From positions 1-21,388 of the forward strand of contig JAKAMV010000060.1 in the NCBI GenBank assembly GCA_021812735.1: 21,388 nt of DNA. Reading direction: 5' to 3'. Below are positions 1 to 6,839 of the stretch, in pieces (the first letter of the stretch is position 1; the number at the start of each line of letters is the position of its first letter). Under the pieces are notes generated by a model, which did not search any database, was not told the origin of the DNA, and was given only the letters and a program-made list of their open reading frames with translations. Source of the DNA: Chloroflexota bacterium (GTDB taxonomy: Bacteria; Chloroflexota; Limnocylindria; Limnocylindrales; CSP1-4). A program made the translations under genes and the position numbers.

Positions 1-180
1 GACGCGGGTGCCGATCTCGGTGACCCGGACCCCGTCGGCCCGTGCCACCACCAGCAGGGCCCGCCACTGGGGCAGCGTCAGCTCGGCGGCCGGGGCGAAC
101 TCGGCAAGCGCCACCGTGGTCATCCCGACCGCCCCCACCACCAGGCGCTCCAGCGCCTCGACCAGTCGCGGATCCGCCAT
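1..180 (-). CDS. MarR-type transcriptional regulator, N-terminal part (cut by window edge)
   Basis: Sixty codons are readable on the minus strand from an ATG at 180 to the window edge, with no stop. A strong ribosome binding site (GGAGGGAAC directly before the ATG) fixes the start. The protein opens with a helix (MADPRLVEALERL) and continues into a segment containing LTLPQWRALLVVARADGVRV, which has the look of the helix alpha1-alpha2 region of MarR-family winged-helix regulators (LTxxQWRxLxxL). The DNA-recognition helix lies outside the window, so ligand and targets cannot be read. A perfect palindrome at 208-223, 28 bases upstream of the start, suggests autoregulation and possibly control of the divergent ClC gene. 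The MarR assignment rests on the N-terminal pattern only. Confidence 0.6.
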   Translation of the reverse strand, partial: MADPRLVEALERLVVGAVGMTTVALAEFAPAAELTLPQWRALLVVARADGVRVTEIGTRV

Positions 181-207
181 GTTCCCTCCAGCCAGAGTGG
201 CGCACGT

Positions 208-223
208 GTTGTCGTACGACAAC
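208..223. promoter_or_regulatory. Perfect 16-bp palindrome, probable MarR operator
   Basis: The sequence GTTGTCGTACGACAAC equals its own reverse complement over all 16 bases. It lies in the divergent intergenic region, 28-43 bases upstream of the MarR-type start codon at 180 and about 200 bases upstream of the ClC gene. Dimeric MarR proteins usually bind 16-20 bp palindromes overlapping their own promoter, so position and symmetry both fit an autoregulatory operator. Which protein binds is inferred. Confidence 0.55.
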
Positions 224-317
224 GATACCCGGTGACGGGACGGCCGGGGTTGGCTGGCCTCGGTCTGGCCAGGCTTCACACCCCCGAGGTGGGGGGAGGC
301 ACACGCCCGACGCAGTA

Positions 318-346
318 GACATACGGCAACTATTGTTTCTTATACA
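318..346 (+). promoter_or_regulatory. Possible promoter for the ClC gene in an AT-rich island
   Basis: Positions 326-352 are strikingly AT-rich for this window (TATTGTTTCTTATACACTAA at 331-350). TATACA at 341-346 could act as a -10 element, with a weak -35 around 318-323. The ClC start lies 74 bases downstream. The call rests only on composition and one hexamer. Confidence 0.25.
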
Positions 347-419
347 CTAACGATCCGGGCACCACGGCAGCCCGGCGTTGGTTGTCGTGGCCATGGTCTG
401 ATGCGGAGGATGGCTACCT

Positions 420-2345
420 GTGGAGGCCACCGACTCGCACGCGCCGGTCGCCCCCTCGGAGGACGCCCTCGAGCAGCGCGAGGCCACGGCCGGCGAGCGC
501 CAACTGGGCGACTTCACGATGGCGCTCGAGGATCTGCGGCTCATCCCCCTCGCCCTGGCGATCGGCGTCATCGCGTCGGCCGTCGCGCTCGTCCTGCTCG
601 ACCTCATCGGGCTCATCACCAACCTCCTGTACTACGGGCGGCTGGACGCCAGCCTCACCTCGCCGGCACAGAACCGGCTCGGACTGCTGTCGGTGGCGAT
701 CCCCATCGCCGGCGGCCTGGTGGTGGGAGTCATGGCTCGCTTCGGCTCCGAGCGGATCCGCGGCCACGGCATTCCCGAGGCGATGGAGACGATCCTGGTC
801 GGAGGGAGCCGGATCGAGCCACGCCTGGCGATCCTCAAGCCGATCTCGAGCGCGATCAGCATCGGGACCGGCGGGCCGTTCGGGGCGGAAGGCCCGATCA
901 TCCTGACCGGGGGTGCGTTCGGGTCGCTGGTCGCACAGTTCTTCGCGCTGAGCGCGGCGGAGCGCAAGACGCTGCTCGTCGCGGGTGCCGCGGCCGGCAT
1001 GACCGCGGTCTTCGGCACGCCGATCGCGGCGACGATGCTCGCGGTCGAACTCCTGCTCTTCGAATGGAAGCCGCGCTCGCTCATCCCCGTCGCGGCGGCC
1101 TCGGCCCTGGCGGCGGCAATCCGGATCGCGTTCGCGAACGCCGGGCTGGTCAGCGCCGTGCCGCTGTTCCCCGTGCCGGCGCACGCCATCCTCGACGACG
1201 CCGGGCTGCTGAGCGCGCTCGCCGTGGGGATCGCCGGCGGCCTGGCAGCGTGGCTGCTGACCGCCTGCGTCTACGGCGCGGAGGACGGCTTCACGTGGGT
1301 CTTCGCGCGCGTCCGTGTCCACTGGATGTGGTGGCCGGCCATCGGGGGGCTCATCGTGGGGATCGGTGGTCTCGTGGACCCGCGCGCACTGGGCGTGGGG
1401 TACGAGTCCATCCACGCCGAGCTGGCGGGCCAGATCTCCCCGGCGGGGCTCGTCACGCTGTTCGGGGTGAAGCTCGTGATCTGGGCGCTGGCGCTCGGCT
1501 CGGGCACGAGCGGAGGCATCCTGGCGCCGCTCCTGCTGATGGGCGGCGCCATCGGCGGTGTCATGTCGCCGGTCCTGCCGGGCGGATCGGAGGCGACGTG
1601 GTGCCTGATCGGCATGGCCGCAGCGCTTGCCGGCGTGACTCGATCGCCGTTCACCGGCGTGATCTTCGCCCTCGAGCTCACCCACGACCAGAACTCGCTC
1701 CTGCCGCTCCTCATCGCCTGCATCGCCGCGGATGCCATCAGCATCCTCGCGCTCAAACGCTCGATCCTCACCGAGAAGGTCGCGCGCCGGGGCTTCCACG
1801 TCATGCGCGAGTACGCGGTCGATCCCCTGGAGGCACTCTTCGTGCGCGATGTCATGCGGACCGACGTCGTATCGCTCGAGGCGACACGGCCGCTTGCGGA
1901 GCTCGGGGCGCTGCTGGTTGACACGAAGCATGACGGCCAGCGCCTGTTCCCGGTGATCGGCCCCGATCGCGCCCTGCTCGGCGTCCTGGGCCGTCGGGAG
2001 CTGGCGCAGGCGCTCGAGGCTGCCGCGGACCCGGCGCTGCGGGCCGCCGCCCTGGCGCAGCGACTGATGGCCGTCGCGTATCCCGACGACACGCTGCGCC
2101 AGGCCGCGGACGAGATGGCCGGCAGCCGAGTAGGGGTCATGCCGGTCGTCGATCGGCAGCATCCGACGACGCTTCTCGGTCTGATCAGCACCTACGACCT
2201 GTTTCGTGCCCGCACCCGGCTCCTCGAGGAGGAGCGGCACCGCGCGCACATGCTCCGGCTGCGCTTCGTGCCGGGGTTGCGACCGCGTGGCGCGGTTGCG
2301 GGACCGGCACCGGGGCAGCAAGGCGGGCCTGACCGATCGGCATGA
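420..2345 (+). CDS. ClC-family chloride channel/transporter with C-terminal tandem CBS domains
   Basis: This 641-residue protein moves chloride or related anions across the cytoplasmic membrane. The GTG start at 420 has GGAGG ten bases upstream. About the first 450 residues form the ClC membrane core, with GHGIPEA (115-121), GPFGAEGPI (152-160, gating glutamate E157) and SGTSGGILAP (361-370, the GxFxP-type motif). Two CBS domains follow, at about 473-530 and 545-600; in ClC proteins these usually bind nucleotides and tune gating. After PIAATMLAVE, residue 211 is Leu where H+-coupled exchangers such as the E. coli protein carry the proton glutamate. The selectivity Ser of GSGIP is His here. 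A channel or non-canonical exchanger is therefore possible. A small zinc-ribbon gene follows on the same strand. Confidence 0.93.
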   Translation: MEATDSHAPVAPSEDALEQREATAGERQLGDFTMALEDLRLIPLALAIGVIASAVALVLLDLIGLITNLLYYGRLDASLTSPAQNRLGLLSVAIPIAGGLVVGVMARFGSERIRGHGIPEAMETILVGGSRIEPRLAILKPISSAISIGTGGPFGAEGPIILTGGAFGSLVAQFFALSAAERKTLLVAGAAAGMTAVFGTPIAATMLAVELLLFEWKPRSLIPVAAASALAAAIRIAFANAGLVSAVPLFPVPAHAILDDAGLLSALAVGIAGGLAAWLLTACVYGAEDGFTWVFARVRVHWMWWPAIGGLIVGIGGLVDPRALGVGYESIHAELAGQISPAGLVTLFGVKLVIWALALGSGTSGGILAPLLLMGGAIGGVMSPVLPGGSEATWCLIGMAAALAGVTRSPFTGVIFALELTHDQNSLLPLLIACIAADAISILALKRSILTEKVARRGFHVMREYAVDPLEALFVRDVMRTDVVSLEATRPLAELGALLVDTKHDGQRLFPVIGPDRALLGVLGRRELAQALEAAADPALRAAALAQRLMAVAYPDDTLRQAADEMAGSRVGVMPVVDRQHPTTLLGLISTYDLFRARTRLLEEERHRAHMLRLRFVPGLRPRGAVAGPAPGQQGGPDRSA

Positions 2346-2398
2346 TGTCCGCCCAGCTGTCGTGGCCGCCATCCGGCCGTACCGCCCGAGGGACGAAG

Positions 2399-2638
2399 AT
2401 GGAACTGCTGCCCTTCGACCGCGACCTGCCCTGCCCGGCCTGCGGCATCCGCCTGGAGATCATCCGCGTGTGTGGCGAGCCGCACCCCGATCTCGTGTAC
2501 GTGAGCGGCCAGGACGCGCCGCTCGAGCACCTCCATGTGGCGTGCCCGGGATGTCGATGGTCGGCATACATGCAGACCGCGACACAGGCGGAACCGCCCA
2601 TCACGCCGCCCGGCGGCTCCGCCTCAGCGGATCGCTGA
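2399..2638 (+). CDS. Small zinc-ribbon protein, function unknown
   Basis: This 79-residue protein starts at the ATG at 2399, with GAGGGA five bases upstream. That site favours this start over an in-frame ATG at 2342, which overlaps the end of the ClC gene. Two cysteine pairs, CPAC (12-15) and CPGC (49-52), are spaced like a four-Cys zinc ribbon, with a hydrophobic beta-like stretch between them. The C-terminal 17 residues are Pro/Gly/Ser rich. There is no membrane segment or signal peptide. It lies 53 bases after ClC on the same strand and could be co-transcribed. I do not recognise a named family; a metal-binding or nucleic-acid-binding role is only suggested by the ribbon. Confidence 0.65.
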   Translation: MELLPFDRDLPCPACGIRLEIIRVCGEPHPDLVYVSGQDAPLEHLHVACPGCRWSAYMQTATQAEPPITPPGGSASADR

Positions 2639-2668
2639 CGCGTGGCCGATGGCGCAGCGCCTCGGCGC

Positions 2669-2696
2669 CGATCGACCCGGCCGGTGCGGGCGATCG
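2669..2696. terminator. Hairpin between convergent genes, likely bidirectional terminator
   Basis: CGATCG(A)CCCG at 2669-2679 pairs with CGGGCGATCG at 2687-2696. This gives a 10-bp stem with one bulged A and a 7-base loop. It lies between the end of the plus-strand zinc-ribbon gene (2638) and the end of the minus-strand YwiC-like gene (2709). No U-tract follows, so it may be a non-canonical terminator. Confidence 0.45.
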
Positions 2697-2708
2697 ATTG
2701 CTCGCGCG

Positions 2709-3491
2709 TCAGAACCGCACGACGAACGCCACCACCAGGATCGCCGTCGAGGCAGCGATCTCCACGAGCCCCAGGTGAATCGGCCGCAGGCGACGCGGCC
2801 CACCGTCCAGGCGCGACTGGAGCACCGGCAGCGCCGCGGCGCGAACCAGCAGTCCGAGCGCCAGCACCGCGTAGACCCAGGGCAGCACCCACGCTTCGAG
2901 CGCCAGTGCTCCGGCGTGGTAGCCGATCGAGGCGGCGATGAACCCGCGGTTGCCCCGTTCGCGGATCATCGAGCGGACCATGAGGAGCGAACCCACGAGA
3001 TACAGGCCGGCCACCAGGGTCGCCCGCGCGACCGGGGGCCAGGCCACGGGGCCGGCCACCACGGCCGCCACCGGGACGAGCACCATGGATTCCGCCACCT
3101 GGGCGAGGCTCGCGACCAGGCTCCGCGGATGGCCCACGAGCGTCACGCCGAGCGCCACCGCGGCCGCCGCACCCACGACCGCGGCCGCCGCCGTCAGGGC
3201 AGGGAAGAGCAGCAGCAGCAGGCTCCCGGACCCGAGGAAGAGCGCGCCGAACACCACGGCCGGTGCGACGTACGCCGACCGGCGGGCCCGGGTCCAGTCG
3301 AGCGCGGCGCTCGAGGCCAGGTAGCCGCTGACGGCGGTCACCGCGAGCACCGCCTGCCAGGGGCTCGGGCGGCTGGCGGCGATCCCCAGCAGGAACGGGA
3401 CGGCCAGCATCGCCCAGGCACCGTGCTGCCGGGGCAGCCATTGAGCCCGCTCACGACGGCCGGCGCGGGCGGGCAGCACCGTGGCGTTCAC
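2709..3491 (-). CDS. YwiC-like integral membrane protein
   Basis: This 260-residue protein is mostly hydrophobic, with roughly seven to eight predicted membrane segments. The N-terminal motif PRQHGAWAMLAVPFLLG (about 20-36) is the hallmark of the YwiC-like family. In Bacillus subtilis, ywiC sits beside the fnr-narK-narGHJI nitrate respiration genes; its biochemical role is unknown. Here it is the last gene of a minus-strand operon. It starts with a GTG at 3491 that overlaps the stop of the NnrS-like gene by four bases (GTGA), which suggests translational coupling. Co-location with NarG and Fe-S/NO genes agrees with a role in anaerobic or nitrate-dependent growth, but the substrate or partner cannot be read from the sequence. 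Confidence 0.85.
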   Translation of the reverse strand: MNATVLPARAGRRERAQWLPRQHGAWAMLAVPFLLGIAASRPSPWQAVLAVTAVSGYLASSAALDWTRARRSAYVAPAVVFGALFLGSGSLLLLLFPALTAAAAVVGAAAAVALGVTLVGHPRSLVASLAQVAESMVLVPVAAVVAGPVAWPPVARATLVAGLYLVGSLLMVRSMIRERGNRGFIAASIGYHAGALALEAWVLPWVYAVLALGLLVRAAALPVLQSRLDGGPRRLRPIHLGLVEIAASTAILVVAFVVRF

Positions 3492-4696
3492 GTCCGGGCG
3501 CCCCTGATCGCGCGTGCCATGCCGGGCTCCGGGCTCCCCTCCGGCGCGTCGCCGGGTTCCCGGGCCACGGCCGACGACGACGACTGTGGGCCGCGCGCCA
3601 GTGATCGGCGGCCCGTGACCGCGGCCATGGCCGAGGATCCCACGAAGACCAGCAGGGCCAGCTCGTTGAGCACCCCACCCAGCTGCCAGCCGGTCCGGCT
3701 GCCCAGCAGGTCGCCGGCCCCCAGGCGGAGCACGAGCCCCACCTGGAGCAGCACCAGGTGCCCGTAGAACCGCGATCGGTAGGACAGTGCCAGGCGCAGC
3801 ACGGCCGGGAGGATCACCATGGCGTGGCCGAACACCAGCGAGATGACGAAGCCGAGGAAGATCGCGTGGATGCGGGCGTCATAGGCTAGGCCACCTGCCG
3901 CGCCGCCCAGCGCCCAGATCAGCCCGCCCACGCCGAGCCACGCGAACCCGCTCAACAGGCAGATGGCGATGAACCGGGTGACACCCCGCGCGCGCACCGT
4001 CCGACGGGCGATATCGTTGGCGCCCAGCCAGAGGGCCGTTCCGACGAACCCGAGTCCCACGAGACGGGTGCCCAGGTCGAGTGACGCCACGGACACGATC
4101 GTCCCGAGCGCGATCGTCGTCACCAGGACGATGAACGCCTGCCCGGCACGAGGGGTCCTCCCGGCGAGTCGCGAGAGCTCCAGGCGCTCGCCGACGACCG
4201 TGAGCACCAGGAAGGCGGCGAGCCAGGGCACCAGGGCGGGCACGTCGAGGCCACCGAGCCACAGGATGGCGGCCCCGACCCAGGCGGCCGCGCCGATGGC
4301 CTGCGTGCCCACGTGGAGGAGCGGCTCGGCACGGAAGAGCACCAGGTACACCGCGACCAGGAGCACGGCGGCCAGGCCGAGGAGCGCTTGGCCGATGCCC
4401 TCCGGCATGCCCGTCACGATCGCCACCACGCCGAAGCCGGCGCTCATGGGCGCACCGTAGCCCCAGGGACGACCGAGCGCCACGGCCCGCTCGAGAGCGA
4501 TCAGCGTGCCCAGGAAGCCCAGGGCCATGAGCGGTCCGTGGTTCACCGCCAGCTGGATCGGTGGCGCGGCCTGGGGGAATCCCAGCAGGAGGAGCGCGCC
4601 CCACAGTCCGCCCACGAGCGCGACGAAGCCGAGGACCAAGGGGACGGCTCGCCCCACGGCCGCCTCTGGCTGTCGCGACCCGCTCACCCCCTCCAC
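3488..4696 (-). CDS. NnrS-like polytopic membrane protein
   Basis: This 402-residue protein has about eleven or twelve hydrophobic segments and a disordered, charged C-terminal tail of about 40 residues. Two His-containing helices stand out: NHGPLMALGFLGTLIALERA (about 53-72) and RIHAIFLGFVISLVFGHAM (about 273-291). The pattern resembles NnrS, a haem/copper membrane protein linked to nitric-oxide tolerance in denitrifiers, but the similarity is distant. The start is a GTG at 4696, overlapping the DUF59 gene by 13 bases. Its own stop overlaps the YwiC-like start by four bases. The context of DUF59, DUF2249, ferredoxin and Crp-type regulator supports a nitrosative-stress role. It could equally be an uncharacterised His-ligand membrane family. 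Confidence 0.75.
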   Translation of the reverse strand: MEGVSGSRQPEAAVGRAVPLVLGFVALVGGLWGALLLLGFPQAAPPIQLAVNHGPLMALGFLGTLIALERAVALGRPWGYGAPMSAGFGVVAIVTGMPEGIGQALLGLAAVLLVAVYLVLFRAEPLLHVGTQAIGAAAWVGAAILWLGGLDVPALVPWLAAFLVLTVVGERLELSRLAGRTPRAGQAFIVLVTTIALGTIVSVASLDLGTRLVGLGFVGTALWLGANDIARRTVRARGVTRFIAICLLSGFAWLGVGGLIWALGGAAGGLAYDARIHAIFLGFVISLVFGHAMVILPAVLRLALSYRSRFYGHLVLLQVGLVLRLGAGDLLGSRTGWQLGGVLNELALLVFVGSSAMAAVTGRRSLARGPQSSSSAVAREPGDAPEGSPEPGMARAIRGART

Positions 4697-5064
4697 CCGA
4701 GCATGAGCCGGGCCTGGAGGCTCATCCGCTCCGGCGACCAGGGAGGCTCGTGGGTCAGCTCCACCTCCACGTCACGAATGCCCGGGTAACCTTGCAGCGC
4801 CTCGTGGACCGCATCGACCAGGTAGTCGCCGATGGGACAGGCCACGGTCGTCGTGGTCAGGCGCACCCGCACGATACCCTCCTCGATCCGCACGCCATAC
4901 ACGAGGCCCAGGTCGACGATGCCGACGCCGAGTTCGGGGTCGATCACCGCGCGCAGGCGCCCGAGGATGTCCCGGTCCGCGACCACCGGCACCGACTCGG
5001 GCTGCCCGTGACGCTGCCCGACCGGCGGCGGCGCGCCCCCTTCCTCACGCGCCGCGGCGTTCAC
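4684..5064 (-). CDS. DUF59/MIP18-family metal-sulfur cluster assembly factor
   Basis: This is a 126-residue protein with a low-complexity N-terminus (about 1-30) and a MIP18/PaaD/SufT-type domain (about 31-115). The signature VIDPELGVGIVDLGLVYGV and the TTVACPIGDYL segment with the conserved Cys are present. The family helps mature Fe-S proteins or acts in phenylacetate and related complexes. Beside a ferredoxin and DUF2249 gene, Fe-S assembly or repair is the likeliest job. The GTG start at 5064 lacks a clear ribosome binding site; a downstream GTG just before PVVADRDI is an alternative that would keep the whole domain. It lies 36 bases after DUF2249 and overlaps the NnrS-like gene by 13 bases. 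Confidence 0.87.
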   Translation of the reverse strand: MNAAAREEGGAPPPVGQRHGQPESVPVVADRDILGRLRAVIDPELGVGIVDLGLVYGVRIEEGIVRVRLTTTTVACPIGDYLVDAVHEALQGYPGIRDVEVELTHEPPWSPERMSLQARLMLGWRG

Positions 5065-5100
5065 GGAGGCGCCCGCCGCAGCCCGATCTCTGCGCCGCCA

Positions 5101-5391
5101 TCAACGACGGCCGTCACCGGCCAGGCGCCGCAGCAGCACGACCCATTCCCGCGGCCCCTCGATCTCGGGCTCCCAGGCGACGGCGCCCGGCCGCTCGGCC
5201 TGCAGCAGGTAGAAGAGGGGCTTCGGCTCGTGGTCCACGTGCAGCCGCAGCGCCTCGCCCGGCGAGAGCGCGTCCACGGCGCCCAGGATCGTTTCGTGGC
5301 GCACGCGCACGTCGATCTCCGCGGCGCGGATCTCGCGTACGACGACTGGGTCGGGTCCGCGCGGGATCAGGGCACGCTGCGGCTCGGTCAT
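5101..5391 (-). CDS. DUF2249 domain protein
   Basis: This is a 96-residue protein covering one DUF2249 domain. It shows EIRAAEIDVRVRHETILGAV (20-39), LSPGEALRLHVDHEPKPLFY (42-61) and the closing GPREWVVLLRR (79-89). DUF2249 proteins are small cytoplasmic proteins of the TusA-like fold, often encoded next to hemerythrins, Crp/Fnr regulators and nitric-oxide genes; their activity is not established. The ATG at 5391 overlaps the ferredoxin stop by four bases (ATGA), with GGAGGAGGG upstream, so the two genes are translationally coupled. A second DUF2249 protein is encoded at 8142-8570. Confidence 0.88.
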   Translation of the reverse strand: MTEPQRALIPRGPDPVVVREIRAAEIDVRVRHETILGAVDALSPGEALRLHVDHEPKPLFYLLQAERPGAVAWEPEIEGPREWVVLLRRLAGDGRR

Positions 5392-5657
5392 GTCGGTCTT
5401 CCCTCCTCCAGGATCACCTGGAACGAACACTCGATGGCCAGTTCGGGACAGGCTTCCTCGCACGTTCCACAGCGGGTGCAGCGCACATCGTCGACCCAGA
5501 CCACCGCGGGCCGGCCGGAGAGGTCCGGTGCGAGTCCGATGGCCTGCTCCGGGCAGGCGACCACGCACGCGCCGCAGAGCACGCAGCGGGCCAGATCGAC
5601 CCGCGGAGGCGGGCCGAGCGGGGCCTGGTTGGCTGGCTCGAGCGCGATCGATACCAT
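5388..5657 (-). CDS. Two-cluster 4Fe-4S ferredoxin
   Basis: This is an 89-residue cytoplasmic electron carrier. Two complete binding motifs are visible: C25-x2-C28-x2-C31-x3-C35-P and C60-x2-C63-x2-C66-x3-C70-P. That is the classic 2[4Fe-4S] bacterial ferredoxin arrangement. The N-terminal 20 residues are a short extension before the first cluster, and a hydrophobic tail follows the second. The ATG at 5657 is chosen as the closest start before the first motif; its ribosome binding site is weak. It lies 61 bases after the Crp-type regulator gene and overlaps DUF2249 by four bases. It may supply electrons to Fe-S repair or to a reductase in the same operon, which is inference. Confidence 0.9.
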   Translation of the reverse strand: MVSIALEPANQAPLGPPPRVDLARCVLCGACVVACPEQAIGLAPDLSGRPAVVWVDDVRCTRCGTCEEACPELAIECSFQVILEEGRPT

Positions 5658-5718
5658 GGGCGCCAGCGTGGTGCACGATCCGGCCAGCCCGCTGTGACTT
5701 CGGTGCGAAGGGCGGCGA

Positions 5719-6726
5719 TCAATCCCGGCTGGCGAGCCCGTCCCGGTCGAGCAGCACGATCCGGCCCCGCGCGATCCGGATGAGCCCCTCCCGCTCGAGC
5801 TGGCGCAGCGTGCGGGCCACGACCTCGCGGCTCGATCCCACCATCTCCGCGATCTCCCGCTGGGTGAGCGGCAGGCCGCCGGATCCCGCCCCGACGCCGG
5901 CGTGCGGCTCGACCGCCTGCAGGAGCACCCGCCCCACGCGGCTTGCCACCTGGCGGAACGAGAGGTCTTCCACCAGGGCGATGGTCTGGCGCAGGCGAAA
6001 GGCGAAGCTGGCCGAGGCGGCGATCGCCAGGCCGGGGACCTCCCGGAGGATCTCGTCGCGCTGCGCCACGGGCAGGACCAGCACGACGGACTCCTCGACG
6101 GCCTGCGCACTCGCTGGCTCGGGCCCGCGATCGAAGAAGGGCACCTCGTTGAACGAGGCCCCCGGCCGGATCACCTGCAGCGTCTGCTCCCGACCGTCCT
6201 CGTCGGCGGCGTACAGCCGGACCGCACCGGATTCGAGAAAGCAGATCCCGCTCGGGGGATCACCCTGCGAGAAGAGGATCTCGCCTGAGGCCAGCCGACG
6301 CGGTCGCAGGAACCGCTCGAGCGCCTCCCGCAACGGTGCCGGGAGGACGTGGTCGAGGTTCGGCTGAATGCCACCACGCGGGACGACCCCGGGCGTGGTG
6401 GTTGGCAGCGGCAACTCGTTCGGCGGCACGAGCGGACGGATCGAGCCGCCACGGGTGGGCGCCGCGTGGACGGCCGTCGCGTGGCCTGGGGCGACCGGCA
6501 CCGGGGTGCGGTACAAGCGGCGGCGCCGATCGGTCGAATCGGGCGCGGCCGACGCCAGCCCGGCAGCGGCCAGCTGTGCCAAGTGGTAAGAGACGAGCGA
6601 ACGTCCCAGGCCGAGCTGGGCTGCCAGCTCGCCGGCCGTCGTTCCGAGCACCCCCGCGGCCGCCAGGGCCGCCAGCACCCGGCGCCGGTTGGGGTCGGCC
6701 AGCGCGGCATACCGGTCAATGGTCAC
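5719..6726 (-). CDS. Fusion regulator: ArsR-type winged helix plus Crp/Fnr sensor and HTH
   Basis: This 335-residue protein has two DNA-binding modules. Residues 6-75 are an ArsR-like winged helix (ALADPNRRRVLAAL, then GRSLVSYHLAQLAAAGL). Residues 76-125 are a Pro-rich linker. Residues about 130-225 are a cyclic-nucleotide-binding-type beta barrel, and 255-330 a dimerisation helix and Crp HTH (LTQREIAEMVGSSREVVART). The recognition helix keeps R300, E301 and R305, matching R180-E181-R185 of E. coli CRP, so TGTGA-like half sites are predicted. The only Cys is C162, so there is no FNR-type Fe-S sensor. The start is a GTG at 6726 with a weak ribosome binding site. It heads the minus-strand operon that continues with ferredoxin and diverges from a second Crp gene. 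Confidence 0.88.
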   Translation of the reverse strand: MTIDRYAALADPNRRRVLAALAAAGVLGTTAGELAAQLGLGRSLVSYHLAQLAAAGLASAAPDSTDRRRRLYRTPVPVAPGHATAVHAAPTRGGSIRPLVPPNELPLPTTTPGVVPRGGIQPNLDHVLPAPLREALERFLRPRRLASGEILFSQGDPPSGICFLESGAVRLYAADEDGREQTLQVIRPGASFNEVPFFDRGPEPASAQAVEESVVLVLPVAQRDEILREVPGLAIAASASFAFRLRQTIALVEDLSFRQVASRVGRVLLQAVEPHAGVGAGSGGLPLTQREIAEMVGSSREVVARTLRQLEREGLIRIARGRIVLLDRDGLASRD

Positions 6727-6782
6727 TGGCGAATGCTACCGGCCGTTCTGGAAATGAGTTATTGCGCGAATCGTTGGGATAT

Positions 6783-6823
6783 GCACATGCTGACCTGCGA
6801 GTTCGAGGGGGTCAGGCACATGC
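6783..6823. promoter_or_regulatory. 8-bp direct repeats flanking an inverted repeat in the divergent Crp promoter region
   Basis: GCACATGC occurs at 6783-6790 and again at 6816-6823, exactly 33 bp apart, about three helical turns. Between them CTGACC (6790-6795) and GGTCAG (6810-6815) form a 6-bp inverted repeat. The elements sit in the 113-bp region between the two divergent Crp-type genes, a natural place for operators. Binding by either regulator is inference. Confidence 0.4.
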
Positions 6824-6839
6824 AGCGAGCGGTCACCTG

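Noticed and set aside
414..2372. 652-codon open frame on the minus strand
   Set aside because: It is antisense to the ClC gene, rich in Arg/Ala/Asp from reversed GC-rich codons, and has no recognisable domain.
5693..5710. TGTGA followed by a CTTCG/CGAAG mini-hairpin before the ferredoxin gene
   Set aside because: Only one CRP-like half site is present; the opposite half does not match TCACA, so an operator is not supported.
6336..6839. Upstream extension of the Crp/Fnr frame
   Set aside because: It runs antisense through the ArsR-Crp fusion gene, and its sequence has no domain; the start near 6840 gives the normal family length.
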